From Sutcliffiella horikoshii (GTDB lineage Bacteria; Bacillota; Bacilli; Bacillales; Bacillaceae_I): a DNA stretch of 64,000 nucleotides. The stretch covers positions 3,948,001 to 4,012,000 of the forward strand of contig NZ_CP082918.1 in the NCBI RefSeq assembly GCF_019931755.1. The letters run 5' to 3'. Under the pieces are notes generated by a model. That model did no database searches. It saw nothing but the letters and a program-made list of their open reading frames with translations, and was not told the DNA's origin. Shown here piece after piece: positions 45,294 to 52,855 of the stretch. The translations under genes and the position numbers were made by a program. Numbering within the stretch: position 1 is the first letter of the stretch; every line of letters starts with the position of its first letter.

Positions 45294-46403
45294 TTATACC
45301 TCCATGAAATAGGTGTCTGGTTTCGCTGGATTAAAGTACTCATTCGCCCACATAATTGTAACCATATCAGAATCACCGAGATTCTCAATATTATGTGTGT
45401 AGCCCGTAGGAATATCTACGACTTCCAACTTATCTCCACTAACAAAGTATTCCAGAATTTCATCTTTATCAATTTTTCTAAATCGAATAACTCCATTCCC
45501 ACTTACCACAAGGAACTTCTCATTCTTTGTATGGTGCCAATGATTGCCCTTTGTTATTCCAGGCTTAGATATATTTACTGAAACCTGCCCTCTATCTTGT
45601 GTTTTTATAAATTCAGTGAAAGACCCTCTTTGATCTACATTCATCTTAAGGTCATAACTAAACTTATCTTTTGGCAAGTAGCTTAAGTAAGTACTGTATA
45701 ATTTTTTGGTGAAAGAGTCGGACATATTAGGAATTGAGCGTTCATCACGACTACTTTTGAATGAGTAAATCAAATCAACAATTTCTCCAAGTGTAATCTT
45801 GTGTACGACTGGAACTTTGCAATAATCTCCAATTATATTTGCCTTTCTATTTAGAGCATTTATGAATTCTTCTACTACATTATCAATATATACTAAGTTC
45901 ATTAGAACACTAGGATCGTTAACGTTAATTGGTAGTTCGTGAGCAACATTGTAACAAAATGTAGCTACTGCACTATTATAATTTGGTTTACACCATTTTC
46001 CAAATATATTAGGAAGACGGTAAACAAATACTGTGGACCCTGTTTCTTTCCTATATTCAAAAAGCAAATCTTCGCCAGCTTTTTTACTTTTACCATATGG
46101 ATTACTTAGTTCAGCTTGAATAGAAGAAGAAATTAATATTGGACAAGTATTTTGGTGCTCTTTTAACTTTTTCAGTAGTGTCGAAGTAAACCCATAATTA
46201 CCATCCATAAATTCAGACTGATCCTTAGGACGATTTACTCCAGCAAGATGAAACACAAAATCAGCTTCTTTACAGTATTCATCAAGTAATGAAGGGTCTG
46301 TTTTTCTACTGTATTCAAAAATATATCCATAATTTCGGTTTTTTAGTTCTGCGATTAGGTTTTTCCCCACAAAGCCTTTTGCGCCAGTAACAAGTATTTT
46401 CAT
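45294..46403 (-). CDS. capF: bifunctional epimerase/reductase of UDP-L-FucNAc synthesis (CapF/FnlB type)
   Basis: A 369-residue two-domain enzyme. The N-terminal SDR domain (residues 1-245: ILVTGAKGFVGKNLIAEL, FHLAGVNRP, NPYGKSKKAGEDLL) is followed by a C-terminal cupin domain (about 255-369: RGSFTEFIKTQDRGQVSVN, KPGITKGNHWHHTKNEKFLVV, YTHNIENLG). This fusion is specific to CapF/FnlB, which epimerises at C3 and reduces at C4 the product of CapE. Start and stop codons overlap with capE (TAATG). Confidence 0.92.
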   Translation of the reverse strand: MKILVTGAKGFVGKNLIAELKNRNYGYIFEYSRKTDPSLLDEYCKEADFVFHLAGVNRPKDQSEFMDGNYGFTSTLLKKLKEHQNTCPILISSSIQAELSNPYGKSKKAGEDLLFEYRKETGSTVFVYRLPNIFGKWCKPNYNSAVATFCYNVAHELPINVNDPSVLMNLVYIDNVVEEFINALNRKANIIGDYCKVPVVHKITLGEIVDLIYSFKSSRDERSIPNMSDSFTKKLYSTYLSYLPKDKFSYDLKMNVDQRGSFTEFIKTQDRGQVSVNISKPGITKGNHWHHTKNEKFLVVSGNGVIRFRKIDKDEILEYFVSGDKLEVVDIPTGYTHNIENLGDSDMVTIMWANEYFNPAKPDTYFMEV

Positions 46404-47422
46404 TATTTGTTCCAGCCTTTCAGCTCTTCACGAACATAATCAAGCATTAATAACTTATCTTTAATGGCTTCTATTGATAACCTGTCAGTATTATGTGAAT
46501 TATACTCATCTTCAGAAGATAATTTCTGATCACCTTCTACAAAGTATTTATCATAGTTTAGATCTCGCTTGTCAGCAGGAACACGGTAAAACCCTCCCAT
46601 ATCTTGTGCGACTACATGTTCCTCTCTAGTTAGAAGAGTTTCATATAACTTTTCACCGTGTCGGGTACCTATTACCTTTATTTCATTATCAACATTAAAC
46701 AATTCCGTTAACGCTTTCGCTAACTCGCCAATAGTCGATGCTGGGGATTTCTGGACCATAATATCACCCGCCTCGGCATTTTCAAATGCGAATACTACTA
46801 GTTCTACTGCTTCCTCTAAACTCATTAAGAATCTAGTCATACTTGGATCAGTAACTGTTAATGGTTGTCCGTTTTTTATTTGTTCAATAAATAGAGGGAT
46901 TACGGAACCTCTTGACGCCATTACGTTTCCATATCGAGTTCCACAGATAAGCGTTTTACTCGAATCTACAGTATTTGACTTTGCAACAAATACTTTTTCC
47001 ATCATTGCTTTTGAGATACCCATTGCATTAATAGGATAAGCTGCTTTATCAGTAGACAAACAAATAACTTTTTTTACGTTATTTTCAATAGCAGCAGTTA
47101 GAACATTTTCCGTACCAATCACATTTGTTTTTACAGCTTCTAATGGGAAGAACTCACAGGAAGGTACCTGTTTAAGTGCAGCAGCATGAAAGATGTAATC
47201 AACACCATACATTGCATTTTTTACACTAGCTAAATCACGTACATCCCCTAAATAAAATTTAAGTTTTTCGTTTTTATAAAGCTTTCTCATATCATCTTGC
47301 TTCTTTTCATCTCTTGAGAATATACGAATTTCTCTTATATCCGTATCTAAAAATCTTTTCATAACTGCATTTCCGAATGAACCTGTACCACCTGTTATTA
47401 ATAAAGTTTTATCTTTAAACAT
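46403..47422 (-). CDS. capE: UDP-GlcNAc 4,6-dehydratase/5-epimerase (CapE/FnlA type)
   Basis: A 339-residue SDR enzyme, first step of UDP-L-FucNAc synthesis. Motifs: LLITGGTGSFGNAVMKRFL, FHAAALKQVPSCEFFPLEAVKTNV, CLSTDKAAYPINAMGISKAMMEK (the Met-Lys variant of the SDR YxxxK site), and RHGEKLYETLLTREE. GGAGGG precedes the ATG at 47422; the longer open frame to 47473 overlaps the glycosyltransferase gene. Confidence 0.92.
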   Translation of the reverse strand: MFKDKTLLITGGTGSFGNAVMKRFLDTDIREIRIFSRDEKKQDDMRKLYKNEKLKFYLGDVRDLASVKNAMYGVDYIFHAAALKQVPSCEFFPLEAVKTNVIGTENVLTAAIENNVKKVICLSTDKAAYPINAMGISKAMMEKVFVAKSNTVDSSKTLICGTRYGNVMASRGSVIPLFIEQIKNGQPLTVTDPSMTRFLMSLEEAVELVVFAFENAEAGDIMVQKSPASTIGELAKALTELFNVDNEIKVIGTRHGEKLYETLLTREEHVVAQDMGGFYRVPADKRDLNYDKYFVEGDQKLSSEDEYNSHNTDRLSIEAIKDKLLMLDYVREELKGWNK

Positions 47423-47424
47423 AT

Positions 47425-48660
47425 TTAGCCCTCCAGTATTTCTTTCATCAAATATACATATTGTTGAGTACAATGTTCTTTAGTATACTTTTTAAGGAAA
47501 ACATCCCTACAATTACCGCCCATAATTTTACATTTTTCCTTATCATCACGAAGTTCTTTAATTGAATTTATTAATTTCGGGGTTTCCCCAACTTCCATGG
47601 CATAACCCGCATTATTTTCTGTTAAGTCCTTCGCTATATCAGAATCCTCTCCCATAATGGCTATAACAGGTTTGCTAGCCATCATATAACTATATGTTTT
47701 ACTAGGAACAGCTAAGCCAGTTAACCCTTTTACCAAACTTACTATGAAACAATCACTAATATTAAGTGCATCCTGAAAATCTTGACCATGTAAAAAATCA
47801 AATATACTTACATTATCTAATTTTTCTTTTAGTACTATCCCCTTCAAGATATCCATCTTATTTCCGTGTCCAGCAAATACAAATTGAACCTTCCTATCAT
47901 CTTTGAAGTGGCGAATTGCATTCACTAACGTATCAAGATCCTGACATATACCCATATTCCCAAAATAGGAGACTATGAGGTTGTCATCTTCTTTTATTGA
48001 ACGAAACAACTTGTTTTCTAAAGCATCTTTAGAATCAGAAATCCCTCTATCTTCATACCAATTTGGTATTACTTCAACTTGCTGTTCAGATAACTTTGTT
48101 CTATGTTTAAGTAGATATGCTTTCATCTCATTTGATAAAGCTACTACTTTATTTACATGTTTAAATACACCCATGTTAACTAATTTCATTGTTTTACTTA
48201 TAATGCTATGTTCCCTAATACTATTAGTAATATGAGCCATCTCTGGATATACATCGTAGCTTATGAATACAACCTTAGTATTAAAAAGCTTAGAAGCTAG
48301 AACTGCTATTAGTGGTAATACTGGTGGATTAGAATAAACAACTACTACCCTATACTTTCTTAATTCATTTAGGCGTAATGCAGCTGAGAGAGTGAAAGAA
48401 AAGTAGTTAATCAATCTTCCAACAATATTACTACGTTTTAGTTGAATATATTTTAATCTTTTGATCTCAATGCCTTTATGACTTTCTTTCAACGGGACAT
48501 TATTTTTAAGACTATATTCTTCAGGATAACCCACTAACGCGCCAACAGAAAATCCTGCTTTCTCAAGTGCTTCTGCAGTATCAAAAGGTAGTGTTGCAGA
48601 CGAAACATATTCAGGATAAAAATACTGACATAAAAATAAGACATCTTTCTTTTTATTCAT
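47425..48660 (-). CDS. glycosyltransferase, WbuB-like (GT4)
   Basis: A 411-residue GT-B enzyme: VLFLCQYFYPEYVSSATLPFD at the N-terminus, then VVVVYSNPPVLPLIA and VVFISYDVYPE, the WbuB-type signature. The C-terminal half has IVSYFGNMGICQDLDTLVNAI and VPSKTYSYMMASKPVIAI. WbuB-type transferases add L-FucNAc in O-antigen loci, fitting the following capEFG genes. Confidence 0.85.
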   Translation of the reverse strand: MNKKKDVLFLCQYFYPEYVSSATLPFDTAEALEKAGFSVGALVGYPEEYSLKNNVPLKESHKGIEIKRLKYIQLKRSNIVGRLINYFSFTLSAALRLNELRKYRVVVVYSNPPVLPLIAVLASKLFNTKVVFISYDVYPEMAHITNSIREHSIISKTMKLVNMGVFKHVNKVVALSNEMKAYLLKHRTKLSEQQVEVIPNWYEDRGISDSKDALENKLFRSIKEDDNLIVSYFGNMGICQDLDTLVNAIRHFKDDRKVQFVFAGHGNKMDILKGIVLKEKLDNVSIFDFLHGQDFQDALNISDCFIVSLVKGLTGLAVPSKTYSYMMASKPVIAIMGEDSDIAKDLTENNAGYAMEVGETPKLINSIKELRDDKEKCKIMGGNCRDVFLKKYTKEHCTQQYVYLMKEILEG

Positions 48661-48664
48661 TTTA

Positions 48665-49537
48665 TTACTCCCTACCTTCAGTACTCATAACTGATTCCTT
48701 AAAAGATACAGTCTCATAATCTAATCTCTTATTATTCAGCAAAGTCCCTGGACTACCTGGCAACTCTCTGTCATAAACTAAAGAGCCAAAGACTTTTCTA
48801 AATGTTTCTGACCGTTTAAGGCCTAATATTATAGCCCAATTAATAATGCTCGTTACTCTCAAAGGTTTCCCATGAGCATCTGCAATAGATTTTACTAATT
48901 TAGTGGAACTTATATAATCTTTGTTTTGCGGAAAGAATAATCCATCAACCTCGTATTTGATTAATAACCTAAGGAATTCAGATAAATTATCAATATAGAT
49001 CATGCTTCGCGCATTAACTGTATTAGGAAAGAATGGTGCTTTTAAAGCCAAAGTTGCTAGTCTACTATAGTTACCAGGACAATTCTTGCCATAAACTATT
49101 GGTGGTCTTAGAATGGATATGCGGAAGTTATGATCTCTTAGCTTTTCAAGTAACTGTTCCGCTTCATATTTCGACTTTGCGTAAGGTGTCTTTGGTACAG
49201 GGACTGTAGTATTTTTTATATGTCCTGTTTCCGTACCATAAACCCCCATAGTACTTAAGAAGATGAACTGCTTAACTCCTTCTTTTTTTGCTTTTTCAGC
49301 TAGTTCTATAGTAAGGTCTCTATTAATCTTATAGTATTGATCTGAATTATTTTCTTTCACATGAACAATAGCTGCCGTATGAAATATTACATCATACTCT
49401 TTAAATGTGCCTTCCTTCCATCGATTATCTCTTACACTCAAAGTTTCTACTATGTATTCATTTGGATATTGAGAAACCCAACTTTTAAAGGAGGTACCTA
49501 TATAGCTATTCGCTCCTGTTACTAGAATCTTCTTCAA
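48665..49537 (-). CDS. NAD-dependent epimerase/reductase (WbpV/WreQ-like 4-keto reductase)
   Basis: A 290-residue extended SDR: ILVTGANSYIGTSFKSWV, FHTAAIVHVKENNS, FLSTMGVYGTE, TPYAKSKYEAEQLL (YxxxK intact) and ILRPPIVYGKNCPGNY. Enzymes of this type reduce UDP-4-keto-6-deoxy-GlcNAc, made by WbpM/EpsC-type dehydratases, to UDP-QuiNAc or UDP-D-FucNAc for the initiating transferase. TTG at 49537 preceded by GGAGG gives LKKILVTG as the N-terminus and overlaps the preceding gene by 32 bp; the ATG at 49582 has no site. The substrate is inferred. Confidence 0.8.
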   Translation of the reverse strand: MKKILVTGANSYIGTSFKSWVSQYPNEYIVETLSVRDNRWKEGTFKEYDVIFHTAAIVHVKENNSDQYYKINRDLTIELAEKAKKEGVKQFIFLSTMGVYGTETGHIKNTTVPVPKTPYAKSKYEAEQLLEKLRDHNFRISILRPPIVYGKNCPGNYSRLATLALKAPFFPNTVNARSMIYIDNLSEFLRLLIKYEVDGLFFPQNKDYISSTKLVKSIADAHGKPLRVTSIINWAIILGLKRSETFRKVFGSLVYDRELPGSPGTLLNNKRLDYETVSFKESVMSTEGRE

Positions 49538-50192
49538 TGGAAACAGCCTCCTCTTTTGTAGCTGCCACTTCATTGTATTCATGTTTAATATTGACTAAAC
49601 TCTTGTCAAGGTATCTATCTTCCCCTAGCACAACTACTCCAATTGTTCTCATGATAATCTTTAAATCAAGCCATAAGCTATAGTTTTCTATATAATAAAC
49701 ATCCAGCTTGTACCTATCTTTTAAAGATAAATGAATATTTCCGCTCACTTGTGCTAAACCTGTCATACCAGGTCTCATGTCTAGTCTTTTAGAAATTTCA
49801 TCATCATAATCCACAAGGGAAGCAATTCTCTCAGGCCTTGGACCGACAAGACTCATTTCCCCTTTTAGTACATTTAATATTTGGGGAATTTCATCAAGTT
49901 TAGATCTTCTCAAAAACTTTCCAATATAAGTGATTCTGTCATCATCTTTCTTAACTTCTTGACCCTTAACCATTACATCTGACCCTGGTTTCATTGTTCG
50001 ATATTTATATACTTTAAATATTTGTTTATTGAGTCCTGGTCGATCTTGCAAGAAAAATATGGGTCCTTTTGAAGTTACTTTAACTAAAATCGCAATCGTT
50101 ACCCATATTAGTAGAAAAGGAATTAACACAACCAATGAGATTACAATATCCATCGTTCTCTTTATAGATCTTTGAATCTTTTTCCCTTCCAT
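49506..50192 (-). CDS. initiating sugar-phosphate transferase (EpsL/WcaJ/PglC-like)
   Basis: A 228-residue monotopic phosphoglycosyl transferase. One membrane helix near the N-terminus (MDIVISLVVLIPFLLIWVTI) is followed by the catalytic domain: GPIFFLQDRPGLNKQIFKVYKYRTM, LRRSKLDEIPQILNVLKGEMSLVGPRPE (D-E pair) and RPGMTGLAQVSG. It transfers a sugar-1-phosphate to undecaprenyl phosphate, starting the repeat unit. TAATG overlap with the formyltransferase gene. A Glu-rich tail of about 20 residues is unusual. Confidence 0.92.
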   Translation of the reverse strand: MEGKKIQRSIKRTMDIVISLVVLIPFLLIWVTIAILVKVTSKGPIFFLQDRPGLNKQIFKVYKYRTMKPGSDVMVKGQEVKKDDDRITYIGKFLRRSKLDEIPQILNVLKGEMSLVGPRPERIASLVDYDDEISKRLDMRPGMTGLAQVSGNIHLSLKDRYKLDVYYIENYSLWLDLKIIMRTIGVVVLGEDRYLDKSLVNIKHEYNEVAATKEEAVSIEEDSSNRSE

Positions 50193-51016
50193 TACAATCC
50201 CTCTATCTCATAATCTATTAATTTCAAATAACCGTCGCTAAGTTCTATTTCTCCATCAGTATCGCTTGTTTTACCTGACCAAATTCTAATAGTTTTATCT
50301 CCATCTTTGTAAAATGCACCTGGATACGGGTGTGTAACAGCTCTAATCAATTTATCTGCTTCATCTACAGTCATGTTACTTAGGATTTCGCCATCTTCAG
50401 GCTTTCTTCCAGGCCATTCAGTAGCAACAATATTATTTTGCTTTGTTAGTGTAATGTTATTATTAACAATATCTTCCCAATACTTTGCTATAAGTGTAAT
50501 ATGCATATCGTCAACTTTTTGATAGAGCTCTGTAGCTGTTGTAGTTTGATCCAGTTCTATTACCCCTTGGCCAATAATGTCACCAGTATCAACACCTTGA
50601 TCTAACTTAAACATCGTTACACCTGTTTCATCTAAGCCTTTAATAATTGCCCAGGGTATTGCTGCTCGTCCCCTACCAGTAGGTAATAATGTAGGGTGCA
50701 TACCAATACAGCCATAGGTAGGTGCTTCAAGAACTTCCTTTTTGGCTATTTGTGACCAACCGATAATGAATAGCCAATCTATTTGGTGATCTTTTAATGC
50801 TTGAAGTACATTCTGATCATTAATATTATTGATTTTTAGTAATGGTGCATCATGCTTAGTTGCAACCTCATCCAAATAGATTCTTCCCGACTTATTCCTT
50901 GCTTTCTCATCATGAAGAGTGATGAGTAAATCTAAGTTGCCACCTACGCGGTATATTTCTTCAATGCAACTAAGTCCTAACTGGACACATGTCGCAAATG
51001 CTATTTTTTTCTTCAA
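50192..51016 (-). CDS. sugar N-formyltransferase (formyl_trans_N family)
   Basis: A 274-residue enzyme of the methionyl-tRNA/ArnA-type 10-formyl-THF-dependent transferase family. Core motif: GMHPTLLPTGRGRAAIPWAI, then TGVTMFKLDQGVDTGDIIGQ. His107 and Asp143 match the catalytic His/Asp of ArnA with the same 36-residue spacing, but the usual Asn two residues before His is Gly105 here. A C-terminal domain of about 70 residues (AVTHPYPGAFY) resembles the ArnA/Fmt OB-like part. TTG start after GGATGAGG. It follows a PIG-L deacetylase by 17 bp, suggesting deacetylation and N-formylation of one amino sugar. Confidence 0.85.
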   Translation of the reverse strand: MKKKIAFATCVQLGLSCIEEIYRVGGNLDLLITLHDEKARNKSGRIYLDEVATKHDAPLLKINNINDQNVLQALKDHQIDWLFIIGWSQIAKKEVLEAPTYGCIGMHPTLLPTGRGRAAIPWAIIKGLDETGVTMFKLDQGVDTGDIIGQGVIELDQTTTATELYQKVDDMHITLIAKYWEDIVNNNITLTKQNNIVATEWPGRKPEDGEILSNMTVDEADKLIRAVTHPYPGAFYKDGDKTIRIWSGKTSDTDGEIELSDGYLKLIDYEIEGL

Positions 51017-51033
51017 TTTACCTCATCCTTTCA

Positions 51034-51714
51034 TTAGAGTCCTCTTCTTAATACACTTTCAAATGCCTCTGCATATATCATTCCCGCTTGTCCACCTCGG
51101 TATGCAGCTAGTCCTTTTATTGCCTCATTACTTCTTGGATGTGGAAAATCCCTCATCACACCACGGTACTGTGCTAACGCAGCTATTTTCTTATCAACAC
51201 TCTCTTCTCCCACTTCAACAAATGTATTTGGAGAGAATTGATTCATGGATTTGTTTAGCCCCCATTCTGTAGACGAAGGCACTTCCATAAACAATAATTC
51301 TTTTAGTGGCTTAACATCACTTCGGCGCTGGAATAACCTTGCTGCAGCCTGACATGCTAGTGATGTATGTAAGTGATCGTTATTTAAATCTGCAGGATGA
51401 TGCGTGAAAATCACATCTGCATTCGTTTCTATAATTGCTTTTTCAATAAATTGTACAAGCTTTAAATGCGGTACCATATTAAACTCAATATTTGGGAAAT
51501 CTCCATAAATTACTTTATCTACACCGATAATCTCCATAGAACTATCTACATCTGCATACAACTCTTCAGTACTTGGACGGTGGTTTCTCGCATTCACATC
51601 ACCTGAAAGAATACAAACATTCACAGAGTGACCTTCCTGTGCAAGCTTGTACATGGTAGCTCCTGCGCCTAACACTTCATCATCTGGATGTGCAATTACA
51701 ACTAAATATGACAT
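51034..51714 (-). CDS. PIG-L-family N-acetylglucosaminyl deacetylase
   Basis: A 226-residue zinc-dependent deacetylase (BshB/MshB/PIG-L superfamily). AHPDDEVLG (residues 8-16) and HHPADLNNDHLHT (about 107-119) supply the zinc ligands and catalytic Asp. It hydrolyses N-acetyl groups from amino sugars. GAGGT precedes the ATG. It lies between gtaB and the formyltransferase gene rather than in a bacillithiol context, so a glycan sugar is the likely substrate. A free amine made here would be the acceptor for the next enzyme. Confidence 0.9.
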   Translation of the reverse strand: MSYLVVIAHPDDEVLGAGATMYKLAQEGHSVNVCILSGDVNARNHRPSTEELYADVDSSMEIIGVDKVIYGDFPNIEFNMVPHLKLVQFIEKAIIETNADVIFTHHPADLNNDHLHTSLACQAAARLFQRRSDVKPLKELLFMEVPSSTEWGLNKSMNQFSPNTFVEVGEESVDKKIAALAQYRGVMRDFPHPRSNEAIKGLAAYRGGQAGMIYAEAFESVLRRGL

Positions 51715-51800
51715 TTGATTTACCTCACTTCTATTTCTTTTAGTAGCTTAGTACTTATTCGGAATACATAATCCAACGAACTACTAATCTACCAAAACAT

Positions 51801-51879
51801 AAAAAAACAGGGCATTTAACCCCACCTCACACCACACCATTGATAACTCCTCGTATCTAAGGTGGGGATTCCCCCCACC
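51801..51879 (-). promoter_or_regulatory. possible attenuator with three mutually pairing segments
   Basis: Read on the minus strand: segment 1 GGTGGGGGG (51879-51871), segment 2 CCCCACCT (51867-51860), segment 3 AGGTGGGG (51827-51820), then GCCCTG and seven T (51807-51801). Segment 2 can pair either with 1 or with 3, and the GGGG of 3 can also meet GCCC before the T-run. This is the logic of an attenuator between gtaB and the deacetylase gene. Structure is seen; function is inferred. Confidence 0.45.
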
Positions 51880-51908
51880 CACAGTGCAACCGAGTGCCTC
51901 CATTGATA

Positions 51909-51929
51909 AAGGTAAGGAGACATTACCTT
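51909..51929 (-). terminator. weak hairpin after gtaB
   Basis: AAGGTAA / TTACCTT 7-bp stem with a 7-nt loop, about 20 bp after the gtaB stop on the minus strand. No strong U-tract, so at most a partial terminator. Confidence 0.4.
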
Positions 51930-51946
51930 GTTATTACTTCCTTCAC

Positions 51947-52840
51947 TTATACACTTGTATTAGCCTTTTCCAACAACTGTTCCATATACATTAGAATTTG
52001 CTCTCGTAAATCCTCTCGCTCCAAAGCAAAATCCAACTGGGCCTTTATGAACCCAAACTTATCACCAACATCATGACGTACTCCACTGAATTCATAAGCA
52101 ACGACCATCTGTTTTTCGTTTAATTCTTTAATTGCATCTGTAAGCTGAATTTCTCCGCCAGCACCAGGTGCTTGTGTTTCCAAAATGTCGAATATCTCAG
52201 GGCGAAGTATGTATCTCCCCATGATGGCATGATTAGATGGTGCATCTTCCATCTTTGGTTTTTCTACTAAGCTATCAATATGGAAGCAATGCTCATCAAT
52301 TTCACCGTTCTTCTTAGAGATAACGCCATACTTGGATACATCCTCTATCGGTACTTGTTGTACACCTAAAACGGAAGAGTTAAAACGGTCGTATACTTCA
52401 ATCAATTGCTTCAAACATGGTTTCTCTGGGGAGTAAACAATATCGTCTCCCAGCAATACCGCAAATGGCTCGTCTCCGATAAAGCGTTTTGCACATCCAA
52501 TTGCATGTCCAAGCCCAAGTGGTTCTTTTTGACGGATGTAATGAATGTTTGCAAGTTTGGAGATTTCTTGGATTTCTTCTAGCTGTTCAAACTTACCTTT
52601 TTTCGCTAATGTCTCTTCTAGCTCATATGACTTATCAAAATGATCTTCAATTGCACGCTTGCCACGTCCGCTTACAATGATGATATCTTCAATTCCTGAA
52701 GCCACCGCTTCTTCAATGATGAATTGGATGGTAGGCTTGTCTACAATTGGAAGCATCTCTTTTGGCTGAGCCTTTGTCGCAGGAAGGAATCTCGTGCCTA
52801 ATCCTGCAGCTGGAATAATTGCTTTTCTTACTTTTTGCAC
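51947..52840 (-). CDS. gtaB: UTP-glucose-1-phosphate uridylyltransferase
   Basis: Makes UDP-glucose, the precursor for Ugd and other donors. The 297 residues match GtaB/YngB-type enzymes: [78 protein letters not shown] and GEIQLTDAI. Start GTG 15 bp after the dehydratase gene. A second housekeeping copy elsewhere is likely but cannot be seen here. Confidence 0.95.
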   Translation of the reverse strand: MQKVRKAIIPAAGLGTRFLPATKAQPKEMLPIVDKPTIQFIIEEAVASGIEDIIIVSGRGKRAIEDHFDKSYELEETLAKKGKFEQLEEIQEISKLANIHYIRQKEPLGLGHAIGCAKRFIGDEPFAVLLGDDIVYSPEKPCLKQLIEVYDRFNSSVLGVQQVPIEDVSKYGVISKKNGEIDEHCFHIDSLVEKPKMEDAPSNHAIMGRYILRPEIFDILETQAPGAGGEIQLTDAIKELNEKQMVVAYEFSGVRHDVGDKFGFIKAQLDFALEREDLREQILMYMEQLLEKANTSV

Positions 52841-52855
52841 CTCTTCATCCTCCTC

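Noticed and set aside
51034..51714. PIG-L gene as bacillithiol enzyme BshB
   Set aside because: No bshA/bshC or other bacillithiol genes nearby; context is sugar-nucleotide and formyltransferase genes.
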